From Haloarcula sp. H-GB4 (GTDB taxonomy: Archaea; Halobacteriota; Halobacteria; Halobacteriales; Haloarculaceae): 64,000 nt of DNA. A model generated the notes under the pieces. That model searched no databases and was not told the origin of the DNA. It was given only the letters and a program-made list of their open reading frames with translations. Each line of letters starts with the position of its first letter. Position 1 is the first letter of the stretch. The DNA is taken from NCBI RefSeq assembly GCF_030848575.1, contig NZ_JAVDDX010000002.1, forward strand, positions 1,240,001-1,304,000. Direction: 5' to 3'. The position numbers and the translations under genes are program-made. This document shows positions 42,049-49,882 of this stretch, piece after piece.

Positions 42049-43044
42049 TCAGAACCGCCCGTCGTCGCGCAGTTCCCCGACCACCTCTCGGACGCGCTGG
42101 GCCTCATCTTTCGGGACCACAAGCGTCCGGTCATCAAACGACGCCACGACGAGGTCTTCGACGCCGACCGCGCTGACGTGGCCATCGCTCGCCAGCACGT
42201 TCCCATCGGCGTCGATGGTGGTTGCCTCGCCCAGCACTGCGTTTCCGTCTTGGTTGTCGAGGACGCGTTCGAAGGCATCCCACGACCCCAAGTCGTCCCA
42301 GTCAAGCGCCGCCGGAACGACGAAGGCGTTCTCGGCGTCTTCGAGCACAGCGTAGTCGATGCTCACCGGGTCAACAGCGGCAAAGGCGGCGCTGTGGTCC
42401 CCGTTGTCGAGTCGCTCAACCATGGGTGCAAGCGGTGACGACGACGCGGCGGACAGGAGGGCCGTCGGCGTCCACGCGAACAGGCCGGCGTTCCAGTAGA
42501 ACCCTTCCCGGACGTACTCCGTCGCGGTCTCCCGGTCGGGTTTCTCGTGGAACGTTTCGACCGGCGCAAAGCCGTTCTCGGACGACCCGGGCTTGATATA
42601 GCCGTAGCCGGTCGCCGGCCGGTCCGGTTCGATGCCGACGGTGACGAGCCCCTCGGTTTCCACTGCGACTCGCGCGGCCGTACGTGCAACTGTCTCGAAC
42701 GGCCCCGAAATTCGGTGGTCGCTCGGCAGACACAGCAGGACGCAGTCGCCGACCTGCTCGCGGATTCGGTGGGCCGCGTACACGAGCGCCGGCCCGGTGT
42801 CTTTCGGTTCCGGTTCGGTCAGTACCGCCGCATTCGGGACGCGCTCCCTGACCCCGTCGGCGAACGAGTCCCGGGTCAGCACGTAGGTCTCATCGGCGAA
42901 CCCCACCCGACTGATAGTCTCGGCGAGTAGCGATTCGTCTTCCCCAAAAGAGAGAAACTGTTTGGGGCGGTCGCTCCGACTTGCTGGATACAGGCGCGTG
43001 CCAGTGCCCCCGGCTAGGACGAGCGCGACAATTGGTCGCTCCAT
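42049..43044 (-). CDS. Mannose-1-phosphate guanylyltransferase
   Basis: Makes GDP-mannose for glycan synthesis. 331 residues, with the nucleotidyltransferase signature LAGGTGTRLYPASRSDRPKQ at residues 10-29. LTRDSFADGV and LCLPSDHRI (metal-binding Asp) follow near 60-105, then GYGYIKPG and FHEKPD for sugar binding. C-terminal VGVEDLVVASFDDRTLVV ends the catalytic domain; the isomerase half of bacterial ManC is absent. No other sugar genes are adjacent. Convergent with the SDR gene. Confidence 0.92.
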   Translation of the reverse strand: MERPIVALVLAGGTGTRLYPASRSDRPKQFLSFGEDESLLAETISRVGFADETYVLTRDSFADGVRERVPNAAVLTEPEPKDTGPALVYAAHRIREQVGDCVLLCLPSDHRISGPFETVARTAARVAVETEGLVTVGIEPDRPATGYGYIKPGSSENGFAPVETFHEKPDRETATEYVREGFYWNAGLFAWTPTALLSAASSSPLAPMVERLDNGDHSAAFAAVDPVSIDYAVLEDAENAFVVPAALDWDDLGSWDAFERVLDNQDGNAVLGEATTIDADGNVLASDGHVSAVGVEDLVVASFDDRTLVVPKDEAQRVREVVGELRDDGRF

Positions 43045-43127
43045 ACTCGGGCTTTGCCCAGCCAGCGCTAAAGTGTTACACTGGCGACCCGAGGCGGGGA
43101 CCAGCCGAACCCACTGCCATCAGCGAC

Positions 43128-43412
43128 TTACCACGTCTCTATCGTGCCGCCCCTGATATCCTCGACACAACCCTGGCAGTCCGGGTTCTCCGCGTCGTAG
43201 CAGACCGGCCGCCGTTGCTCGTCCATCGACACCGCACGGTACTCGGCGTGGCGGCGACAGACGATACGCGCCCGCCCTTCCTCGTCTCTGGGCAGGCCGG
43301 CCTCCGCCGACCGCTTGCCGTTTTTGTAGGCCTTCTTCGCGTCGGAGAGTTGCTGCTCGGCCGACCGCAAGGTATCCTGGATGAACCGTGCGAGTCGGTC
43401 GTCGTCGGCCAT
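43128..43412 (-). CDS. Small cysteine-containing haloarchaeal protein, 94 residues
   Basis: From MADDDRLARFIQDTLRSAEQ. A helical N-terminal half (LSDAKKAYKNGKRSAEAGLP) precedes a compact Cys/His half with ARIVCRRHAEYRAV and VCYDAENPDCQGCVEDI, giving four cysteines and a His that could bind zinc. It lacks any enzymatic motif. I believe it is conserved across haloarchaea but cannot name a role. Divergent from the RPA operon, sharing its 184-nt upstream region. Confidence 0.75.
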   Translation of the reverse strand: MADDDRLARFIQDTLRSAEQQLSDAKKAYKNGKRSAEAGLPRDEEGRARIVCRRHAEYRAVSMDEQRRPVCYDAENPDCQGCVEDIRGGTIETW

Positions 43413-43526
43413 ACTGACCGTTGTGCCCGGCCACAAATCAATCTTCTCGCGTGACTCGCTTGAACGCGCGTTGCTTGCTCTGAAACGACGACAACACGCT
43501 CTGTTTCACTTTCTCTGCCAGCCGAG

Positions 43527-43534
43527 TATTTATA
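43527..43534 (+). promoter_or_regulatory. TATA box of the rpa3 operon
   Basis: TATTTATA, which predicts a transcript start near 43557 and a leader of about 40 nt. The leader contains GGCGGAGACAG near the start codon, a weak ribosome-binding site. Confidence 0.55.
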
Positions 43535-43596
43535 ACCAAAGACGACCAACCGTCGACTGTCTCCCAACGAAAACCAGGCGGAGACAGTGAAAGCCA

Positions 43597-44541
43597 ATGA
43601 CTGAGTCAGATTTGCGTACCCACGCGACAGAGATACACGAGCAGTTTTCCGACCAGCTAGAGATCGACGTCGACGACGTCGTCGAGCGACTCGATACGCT
43701 GGTGAACGATTATCAGGTCCCCATCAGTGAGGCCCGACGGAGCGTCGTCAACACGTACCTCGACGAGGCCGGTATGGACCGCGACCAGCTAGGTGGCGGC
43801 GACGGCGGCGGCAACGAGCAGGTGAACGTCGCTGACGTCGACGCCCCCGAGGAGTGGGTCGACGTCCGCGCGACGGTCGTCGAACTCTGGGAGCCACGCG
43901 CCGACGCCGTCGCGCAGGTCGGCCTGCTGGGCGATGAGACGGGGACGATCAAGTTCACGAAATGGTCGAAGTCCGACCTCCCGTCGCTCGAAGAAGGCAA
44001 GTCCTACGCCCTGCGAAACGTCGTCACCGACGAGTATCAGGGTCGCTTCTCCGTGAAGCTCAACCGGACGACCACCATCGAGGAACTCGACGAAGCAATC
44101 GAAGTCGGCGACGACAGCGTCGAGGCCGACGGCGCGCTGGTCGACATCCAGTCGGGCTCCGGGCTCATCAAGCGCTGTCCGGAGGACGACTGCACGCGCG
44201 TCCTCCAGAACGGCCGCTGTAGCGAACACGGCGAGGTCGAAGGCGAGTTCGACCTCCGCATCAAGGGCGTCCTCGACGACGGCGAGGAAGTCACCGAGGT
44301 CATCTTCGACGAGGACGCGACTGAGGAACTGACCGGTATCGCCCTCGAAGAGGCGAAGGAGATGGCGATGGATGCGCTCGACACCACCGTCGTCGCCGAC
44401 GAGATGCGACAGAAGATCCTCGGCCGGTACTACCGCGTCCAGGGCCCGACCTTCGGCCGCTACTTGCTCGCTGACGAGCAGGAGCGACTGACCGGGGCCG
44501 TGGATGCAGACGAGATTCTGATCAAAGCGAGGTCGATCTAA
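43597..44541 (+). CDS. rpa3: Replication protein A, RPA3-type single-strand DNA-binding protein
   Basis: 314 residues, matching the short haloarchaeal RPA with one OB fold. An N-terminal helical part (about 1-60) precedes the OB fold near 75-165 (VDVRATVVELWEPRADAVAQ, GTIKFTKWSKSDLPSLEEGK). A zinc motif CPEDDC..GRCSEHGEV lies near 193-213, then a C-terminal domain. Haloarchaea encode such RPA genes in tight operons with an RPA-associated protein, exactly as here: the next gene begins directly after the stop. Acts in replication and repair by coating ssDNA. Confidence 0.92.
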   Translation: MTESDLRTHATEIHEQFSDQLEIDVDDVVERLDTLVNDYQVPISEARRSVVNTYLDEAGMDRDQLGGGDGGGNEQVNVADVDAPEEWVDVRATVVELWEPRADAVAQVGLLGDETGTIKFTKWSKSDLPSLEEGKSYALRNVVTDEYQGRFSVKLNRTTTIEELDEAIEVGDDSVEADGALVDIQSGSGLIKRCPEDDCTRVLQNGRCSEHGEVEGEFDLRIKGVLDDGEEVTEVIFDEDATEELTGIALEEAKEMAMDALDTTVVADEMRQKILGRYYRVQGPTFGRYLLADEQERLTGAVDADEILIKARSI

Positions 44542-45156
44542 ATGGCGAGTACACCCACCCGCGAGGTCGCACGGCGCGTCTTCGCACGCGAGTTCAACGA
44601 CGCGAGCTACACGTTCAAAGAATCCGACGACGACCGCGCGCCGGTGTATGTCCTCCTGCCGACTGGTCAGCGCGCTAACCGCGTGTTCCTGGTCGGGACC
44701 CTCACCGAGACCGAGGACGTCGGTGAGGACAGCGAGTACTGGCAGGGACGAGTCGTCGACCCTAACGGCGACACGTTCTTCATGTATGCCGGGCAGTACC
44801 AGCCCGACGCGGCGTCGATGCTGCGCGAACTGGAACCGCCGGCCTACGTCGCTGTCGTCGGCAAGCCACGCACATATGAGACCGACGAGGGCGAAGTGAA
44901 CGTCTCGATTCGCCCCGAGTCAATTTCGGAGGTCGACGAAGCGACCCGGGACCGCTGGGTCGTCGAAACGGCCGAGCGAACCCTCGACCGGGTCAAGCGG
45001 TACAAGGAAGCCGACATTGAGGACCCGGCCACTGATGAGTACATCGCGATGGCCGACGAGGAATACGACCAACTGTCAATCGAGAACTACCGCCAGTCGG
45101 TCGTCGGCGCGCTGGAAAGCCTACAGGACGAGCAAGCCGAAGCCAGCGCGGACTGA
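44542..45156 (+). CDS. rpap3: RPA-associated protein (RPAP3-type)
   Basis: 204 residues, translated without a gap after rpa3. The family core includes VFAREFNDASYTFKESDDDR, VFLVGTLTETEDVG, GDTFFMYAGQYQPDAASML and AYVAVVGKPRTYETDEGEVN, an OB-fold protein known to co-purify with its cognate RPA. C-terminal helices (ERTLDRVKRYKEADIED) follow. Its obligate pairing suggests a complex on ssDNA. The third gene found in rpa1 operons (a phosphoesterase) is absent, as usual for rpa3. Confidence 0.9.
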   Translation: MASTPTREVARRVFAREFNDASYTFKESDDDRAPVYVLLPTGQRANRVFLVGTLTETEDVGEDSEYWQGRVVDPNGDTFFMYAGQYQPDAASMLRELEPPAYVAVVGKPRTYETDEGEVNVSIRPESISEVDEATRDRWVVETAERTLDRVKRYKEADIEDPATDEYIAMADEEYDQLSIENYRQSVVGALESLQDEQAEASAD

Positions 45157-45202
45157 CCCCGGCGCAGTCGTCTATTTTTCGCTGCTGGTAACTGTTCCGC
45201 CG

Positions 45203-45631
45203 CTACGGCTCCAGTAGCTCGATTCGGTTACCCTCGGGGTCGACGATGAACATGATCGTCGTCCCGCTCTCGGTCGTCTGGGGGTCGCTGAGCGTCTCGA
45301 CATCTTCGGGCAGTCGGTCGGCGACGGCGTCGAGGTCGTCGACCTCCAGCCCGGGATGGGTCGCCCCCGGCCGATTGAGGTCGGGATCGGGCATTGCCTC
45401 GCCCTTCGGCTCGTATGTCGCCAGTTCCAGACGGACGTTACCGGCGTCGAGGTGGACCAGTTCGGCGCTGGCCCCCTCGATGTCGACGGCGGTTCCGAAC
45501 GCCTCGTCACCGACTGAAAAGCGGGTCAATACGTCAAGCCCCAGCACGTCGCGGTAGAACTCGACCGCGCGGTCTAGGTCGCTAACGATGATACCGAAGT
45601 GGTGGCCAGTTGCGTCGATGTCTGTCGCCAT
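45203..45631 (-). CDS. Glyoxalase/VOC-family protein
   Basis: 142 residues. GHHFGIIVSDLDRAVEFYRD and THPGLEVDDLDAVADRLPED are the two beta-alpha-beta units of a VOC fold. The final strand FIVDPEGNRIELLEP supplies the usual Glu metal ligand. Members include glyoxalase I, methylmalonyl-CoA epimerase and dioxygenases; the His and Glu ligands are present but specificity cannot be told. A stand-alone gene convergent with rpap3. Confidence 0.85.
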   Translation of the reverse strand: MATDIDATGHHFGIIVSDLDRAVEFYRDVLGLDVLTRFSVGDEAFGTAVDIEGASAELVHLDAGNVRLELATYEPKGEAMPDPDLNRPGATHPGLEVDDLDAVADRLPEDVETLSDPQTTESGTTIMFIVDPEGNRIELLEP

Positions 45632-45730
45632 CTCTGCCGGAATCGCGGTCGGCCGACTGTTAAATCACAGCGGTTCGACTGTTGGCAGCGACGACCACCG
45701 ACGAACAGGCCCGGTAGTGTCTGACAAACG

Positions 45731-45740
45731 ATTAAATACG
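45731..45740 (+). promoter_or_regulatory. TATA box of the ribbon-helix-helix gene
   Basis: ATTAAATACG, centred 29-30 nt from the ATG at 45765, fitting a leaderless message. A second AT-rich segment (CTAAAATAGTACATAACT) lies between it and the start and could be an operator. Confidence 0.55.
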
Positions 45741-45764
45741 TTGCTGCTAAAATAGTACATAACT

Positions 45765-46199
45765 ATGGGCAACAAAAACAAGACCATCTCCTTTCGCGTC
45801 AGCGAGGACAAATTCGAAACCCTCCGCGAAATCGCCGAGGAGCGCGATATCTCGCTGTCCGCAGTTTTTCGTGACTACGTCGACACGCTCGTTTCCCACG
45901 ACGGTCAGGTGAAGGTCGCGCCGGAACACGAGTTCGAGGACGACGCAACCGAGACCAGCACCGAGAGCTTCCCGCCGAAAGTCGAAGTTCCGAAGAGCTT
46001 CGTCCGGGAGCACGAGCGGCTCGAACTCGAAGCCGAGCATCTCCGCGAACAACTGGAAGAACACAAGCGCTACGTCACCAAGCTCCGCCAGCAACTCGAT
46101 GAGATGGACCAGGACGAGGTCATTCACCTCGAAGACCTCGACCAGGGCGAAGAGGATGACGCCTCCTATCGCATCGGCAGTTTCGACGACCTAGAGTAA
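45765..46199 (+). CDS. Ribbon-helix-helix regulator with long C-terminal coiled coil
   Basis: 144 residues. The N-terminal 50 (MGNKNKTISFRVSEDKFETL, then REIAEERDISLSAVFRDYVD) form a CopG-like strand-helix-helix DNA-binding domain. The rest is acidic with a strong coiled coil (VREHERLELEAEHLREQLEE, then HKRYVTKLRQQLDEMDQ). The architecture resembles the long haloarchaeal RHH regulator CdrL linked to control of cdrS-ftsZ2, but that match is from memory and not certain. It shares 9 nt of its 3' end with the convergent gene. Confidence 0.85.
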   Translation: MGNKNKTISFRVSEDKFETLREIAEERDISLSAVFRDYVDTLVSHDGQVKVAPEHEFEDDATETSTESFPPKVEVPKSFVREHERLELEAEHLREQLEEHKRYVTKLRQQLDEMDQDEVIHLEDLDQGEEDDASYRIGSFDDLE

Positions 46200-46643
46200 T
46201 CGCTGGCGTTTCCGCTGTACGTCTTCGGCCACGTCGTCGCGCCCATCGACGTCGGCCAGGGTTTCCACGGCTTCTAACGTTCTGACGGAGTTATCGAGGA
46301 AGGACAGCACGTCGCCCGGATAGGCATACAGCATATAGTCGTCGCTCATCACGTCAACGATGGCGTCCGGCCCCATCCCTTGCTCGCGCAGTTCCAGCAG
46401 ATATGAGATGAACTTCCGCTCAGCACAGCCGCAGTGAGGGTTGGCCTCACAGTCACAGTCCAGAAAGTCCTCGGCGAAATCAAGGACCCGTTCTCTGGAG
46501 GCTTCGTCGAGCTTTGCCAGTCCCTCGCCCTGAAAGAGGATGTCCAGCGTCGCACCTTTGAACGCCCCCTTCGGGAAACTCGTCTCTAGCTGGGAGGCGA
46601 GTTGCTGGTGATTCTTGACGTAGATCTTGTCCGTGATGGCCAC
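46191..46643 (-). CDS. Conserved haloarchaeal protein with a Cys cluster (DUF5814-like)
   Basis: 150 residues from the GTG at 46643 (MAITDKIYVKNHQQLASQLE). The core LDILFQGEGLAKLDEASRER and FAEDFLDCDCEANPHCGCAE carries five cysteines and a His close together, a likely metal site. FISYLLELREQGMGPDAIVD and DDYMLYAYPGDVLSFLDNSV are helical. In larger archaeal proteins a similar C-terminal domain follows a helicase; here it stands alone. Function unknown. The frame extends upstream but with non-haloarchaeal composition, hence the GTG start. Confidence 0.78.
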   Translation of the reverse strand: MAITDKIYVKNHQQLASQLETSFPKGAFKGATLDILFQGEGLAKLDEASRERVLDFAEDFLDCDCEANPHCGCAERKFISYLLELREQGMGPDAIVDVMSDDYMLYAYPGDVLSFLDNSVRTLEAVETLADVDGRDDVAEDVQRKRQRLL

Positions 46644-46810
46644 GCGTGCTTTTCTGTACGCGTCGGCTGTGTAAAAGCGTCTCGAAGCGGCCGATGGACT
46701 GGACAGCGTCCGATGTGCCACCGCTGTCACGCGCTCTCACGACCCACTGGTTTCCAGATTCGTAACGTATTTCTGTTCCAGCGGAATATCTATAGGTGCT
46801 TCAACAGCGT

Positions 46811-46882
46811 GTCCGGGCTGGGGTAGTGGCATCCTTTAGCCTTGTGGTGGCTAAGAGGCGGGTTCAATTCCCGCGCCCGGAC
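46811..46882 (+). tRNA. tRNA-His(GTG)
   Basis: Acceptor TCCGGGC (46812-46818) pairs with GCCCGGA (46875-46881). The extra G at 46811 faces C at 46882, the G-1:C73 pair specific to tRNA-His. Anticodon arm TTAGCC-TTGTGGT-GGCTAA with anticodon GTG. T arm GCGGGTTCAATTCCCGC. No intron and no encoded CCA. Confidence 0.96.
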
Positions 46883-47015
46883 TTAGGTCTTCTACCTGCA
46901 GATTTTGGGACTACCAGTATCTCGTGGATTCCCCCGGATGGGGCTCCTGTTGCAGTCGGCGCGACGGTGTAGTCGGACCGGAATCTACACAATCCGGCCC
47001 GCCGCCAGTACGCGT

Positions 47016-47294
47016 ATGTCACCAACTGTCGACGAACTGCGGAACGAGATTCGCGAGGCTGTCGGGCGGTACGAACGCCCGGTCTCGACTGCTTTCACCA
47101 AAGAAGCCCTAGCGGCGATCTGCGAGGCCGTCGGGTACGACATCGACACGGATCGGCTGCCATCGAAGCCACAGATGCGGGCGGGCATTCTCTGGAAAAT
47201 CGGTGAGCAGGACGATGATGACCCGGCGGACGCGGAGCAGCCCTTTCGGAAGGGTGAACTCGAAGCGATTGCCACGGCGCTGTCCGACGAGTAA
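47016..47294 (+). CDS. Small conserved haloarchaeal protein, 92 residues
   Basis: From MSPTVDELRNEIREAVGRYE. It is mostly helical: FTKEALAAICEAVGYDIDTD, then LPSKPQMRAGILWKIGEQDD, then PFRKGELEAIATALSDE. The acidic, soluble composition is typical of a real haloarchaeal protein. No catalytic or DNA-binding motif stands out, although the helical repeats could form a small binding domain. It lies between tRNA-His and the phosphoribosyltransferase gene on the same strand. Confidence 0.72.
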   Translation: MSPTVDELRNEIREAVGRYERPVSTAFTKEALAAICEAVGYDIDTDRLPSKPQMRAGILWKIGEQDDDDPADAEQPFRKGELEAIATALSDE

Positions 47295-47350
47295 CGAGGC
47301 GCTTCGCTGGTACTGGCTCGTTTGACTACCCCGAAGCTGCCAGAATGCGG

Positions 47351-47358
47351 AAATATTT
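47351..47358 (+). promoter_or_regulatory. TATA box of the phosphoribosyltransferase gene
   Basis: AAATATTT centred about 29 nt before the ATG at 47384. This supports the ATG at 47384 over the upstream ATG at 47345, which would lie ahead of the promoter. Confidence 0.6.
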
Positions 47359-47383
47359 GCGTCTCGACAGCGAACTAACTAGT

Positions 47384-48031
47384 ATGAGACGCAACCGCTC
47401 CCCGACGTTCGAGAACAGGCAGGCGGCTGGGAAACGGCTGGGAGAGGCGTTGCGCGAGCGGGACATCGCAGTCGACATCGTCCTCGCGATACCGCGCGGT
47501 GGGCTCCCGGTCGGGCGTCCCGCCGCCGACGCGCTGGACGCGCCGCTGGACATCGCGGTCGCAAAGAAGATCGGCGCACCGAACAACCCTGAGTATGCCA
47601 TCGGCGCCGTCGCCGCCGACGGGTCGGTGTGGCTCAACACCGATGTCATCGAGCAACGCGAGATACCCCGGGACTACGTTGCGAGCACACGAGCGGAGAT
47701 GGCGGAAGCCGCTCGGCAGAAGGCCCAGCGCTACCGCAGTTCGGAGTCGTCGCCGACACTTACCGGGAAGCGAGTCTGCCTCGTCGACGATGGTGTGGCG
47801 ACGGGGGCGACGGCGCGGGCCTGTATCGAGCAGATCCAACAGGCAGACCCCGAACGAATCGTGCTCGCGGTCCCGGTCGGCTCACCGTCGGCGATTTCGG
47901 ACCTCGAAGCCCTAGTCGACGAGGTGGTCTGTCTGGAAAGGCCGTCGGCGTTTCGCGCTGTCGGCCAGTATTACGAGCAGTTCGAGCAGGTCTCCGACGA
48001 GGCGGCGATGTCGTACCTCGCCGAGGAGTGA
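47384..48031 (+). CDS. Phosphoribosyltransferase-family protein
   Basis: 215 residues from MRRNRSPTFENRQAAGKRLG. The PRPP-binding loop is VCLVDDGVATGATARACIEQ near residues 128-147, with the two acidic residues and the ATGAT loop intact. VLAIPRGGLPVGRPAADAL and VAKKIGAPNNPEYAIGAVA match stand-alone PRTases often found next to dienelactone hydrolase-like domains. Base or substrate is unknown. The promoter position argues for this start. Confidence 0.88.
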   Translation: MRRNRSPTFENRQAAGKRLGEALRERDIAVDIVLAIPRGGLPVGRPAADALDAPLDIAVAKKIGAPNNPEYAIGAVAADGSVWLNTDVIEQREIPRDYVASTRAEMAEAARQKAQRYRSSESSPTLTGKRVCLVDDGVATGATARACIEQIQQADPERIVLAVPVGSPSAISDLEALVDEVVCLERPSAFRAVGQYYEQFEQVSDEAAMSYLAEE

Positions 48032-48034
48032 CCG

Positions 48035-49240
48035 CTACCGCTCGATTCTTGATTCCGGCCGGACGGTCTCGGTTTCTGACTCGCCGATGACAGTGTAGTC
48101 GCTGCTTGATTTGATAATCGAAAGTGCTGTCATGATGTCAGACCGGGTGAGTAGTCCCTCGAAGGAGTCGTCCTCGTCAGTGACCAGCAGGCGTCCGACG
48201 GAGTTCTGCTGGAGCGAGGTCAGTGCGTCCATCACGTCGGTGTCCGGGCTGATCGTGATGATCTCCGTTGTCATCACGTCGCCGACGGTGTAGGCATCGC
48301 GCTCGACCTCCTGAACGGCGCGAGCGTCTTCGAGCGTCACGAGACCAACGACCTCGCCGCCACGTTCGACCGGGTAACCGGTGTGGCGCTCCTTGAACAT
48401 CGTCTGGATGAGCTCCCGGACGGACATGTCCTCGGGGACCGTCGTCACGCGGTCCGCTGGCGTCATCACATCCGCGACCGTGACGCCCTCAAACGCGGCC
48501 CGCATCGAGGTTTGGCGGGACTCGCCCGCCGCCCCGATGTAGATGAAGAAGGCCAGACCGGCGAGGAAGATATTTCCGAGGACGAAGATGCCAAACAGGC
48601 CGAGGAAGACGGCGAACACCTTCCCGACTTCAGCGGCGATGGTCGTCGCTCGGGCGTAGGACCGCCGCCGGGCGAGCAGCGCGCGCAGGACCCGGCCGCC
48701 GTCCATCGGGAAGCCCGGAAGCATATTGAACGCCGCCAGTGCGATGTTCATCAGCGCGAGATAGCCGAGAATAAACCGGGCCGATTCGATCGATGTCGCC
48801 GCGCCGCTCGGAAGAATCTGGAACGCGACAAAACAGACAACGCCGATGGCAATGCTGACGATGGGGCCAGCGATGGCGATGACCAGTTCCTGTTTCCAGT
48901 CTTCGGGCATCTCGCTGAGCTGGGCGATGCCGCCGAACAGCCAGAGCGTGATGGAGTCAATGGGGAAGCCATAGCGGATGGCTACGAGGGAGTGGCCGAG
49001 TTCGTGGAGGACGACGCCGGTGAACAGGCCGACGGCTGCACCGATGCCAAGCACCCACACGAGCGCGCCGTCTGTGAGGACGGCCGCATCCAGCCCGGCG
49101 TTCAGTGTCCCATTCAACAGCTCCGTCGTCTGTTCGATCTGCGTCCCGATAATCCAGGCGAACAGCGGTAGCACGAGGAGAAACGTCAGGTCCAACTGGA
49201 TGGGGATTCCAAACGCGCTTCCGATACGAAACCGGCGCAT
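48035..49240 (-). CDS. Site-2 protease-like M50 metalloprotease with two CBS domains
   Basis: 401 residues from MRRFRIGSAFGIPIQLDLTF. Six or so membrane segments. VVLHELGHSLVAIRYGF carries the zinc motif HExxH, and NMLPGFPMDGGRVLRAL the third ligand Asp. A CBS pair follows (VADVMTPADRVTTVPEDMSV; VGDVMTTEIITISPDTDVMD) at about 255-385. Such enzymes cut membrane proteins to release regulators; the CBS pair may gate it by nucleotides. Convergent with the phosphoribosyltransferase gene (3-nt gap). No obvious anti-sigma-like substrate exists in archaea. Confidence 0.93.
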   Translation of the reverse strand: MRRFRIGSAFGIPIQLDLTFLLVLPLFAWIIGTQIEQTTELLNGTLNAGLDAAVLTDGALVWVLGIGAAVGLFTGVVLHELGHSLVAIRYGFPIDSITLWLFGGIAQLSEMPEDWKQELVIAIAGPIVSIAIGVVCFVAFQILPSGAATSIESARFILGYLALMNIALAAFNMLPGFPMDGGRVLRALLARRRSYARATTIAAEVGKVFAVFLGLFGIFVLGNIFLAGLAFFIYIGAAGESRQTSMRAAFEGVTVADVMTPADRVTTVPEDMSVRELIQTMFKERHTGYPVERGGEVVGLVTLEDARAVQEVERDAYTVGDVMTTEIITISPDTDVMDALTSLQQNSVGRLLVTDEDDSFEGLLTRSDIMTALSIIKSSSDYTVIGESETETVRPESRIER

Positions 49241-49340
49241 ATCGAGGGATTGACGCGGGACGGTCTTAAGCCCCCTTGGCGGGACTGCCACGGTCACCGT
49301 CGCCGGTACGCCTTTGCGCTGAGCCCACGATGGATCGCAC

Positions 49341-49706
49341 ATGAGCGACCCACTGATTCGGCGGACCGAAGATATCGAATACGAACCCGTTGACGCAGCC
49401 AATGGGCTGGAAAAGGGCGTTCTCATTGGCGAGGAGAGCGGCGGCGGCAACCTCGCAATCCGTCGCTTCACGCTCGCCCCCGGCGGCAGCGTGCCGAAAC
49501 ACACCAACGACATCGAACACGAGCAGCACGTCCTTGCCGGACGGTACACAGTCGGTATCGAGGGCGAGGAGTACGCCGTCGAGGCGGGCGACAGCCTCCA
49601 CATTCCCGCTGGCGCTGTCCACTGGTACCGCAACGACGGCGACGAACCGGGCGCGTTCCTCTGTGCGGTTCCCGCCGGCGACGACGAAATCAAACTGCAG
49701 GAGTGA
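49341..49706 (+). CDS. Single-domain cupin protein
   Basis: 121 residues. LAPGGSVPKHTNDIEHEQHV is cupin motif 1 (His, His, Glu ligands) and HIPAGAVHWYRNDG motif 2 with the last His. LAGRYTVGIEGEEYAVEAGD links them. The domain probably binds a metal; substrate is unknown and small cupins of this type include isomerases, dioxygenases and sugar-binding proteins. A 176-nt gap after it holds nothing I can support. Confidence 0.87.
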   Translation: MSDPLIRRTEDIEYEPVDAANGLEKGVLIGEESGGGNLAIRRFTLAPGGSVPKHTNDIEHEQHVLAGRYTVGIEGEEYAVEAGDSLHIPAGAVHWYRNDGDEPGAFLCAVPAGDDEIKLQE

Positions 49707-49882
49707 CCGCTATCAGTAGTTCACGGGAATAGCAACAGCTGAGAGCCAAACCGCACCACATGTAGCCGATTAGACGAGTATGCTGGATGGGACTTCTGGC
49801 TGGTCAAACCAACGGCTACAACGATAGCACCACCCACATCTAGTCCGAACCGCTCAAGTAGCGCAGTCGCCTCTAGACGACT

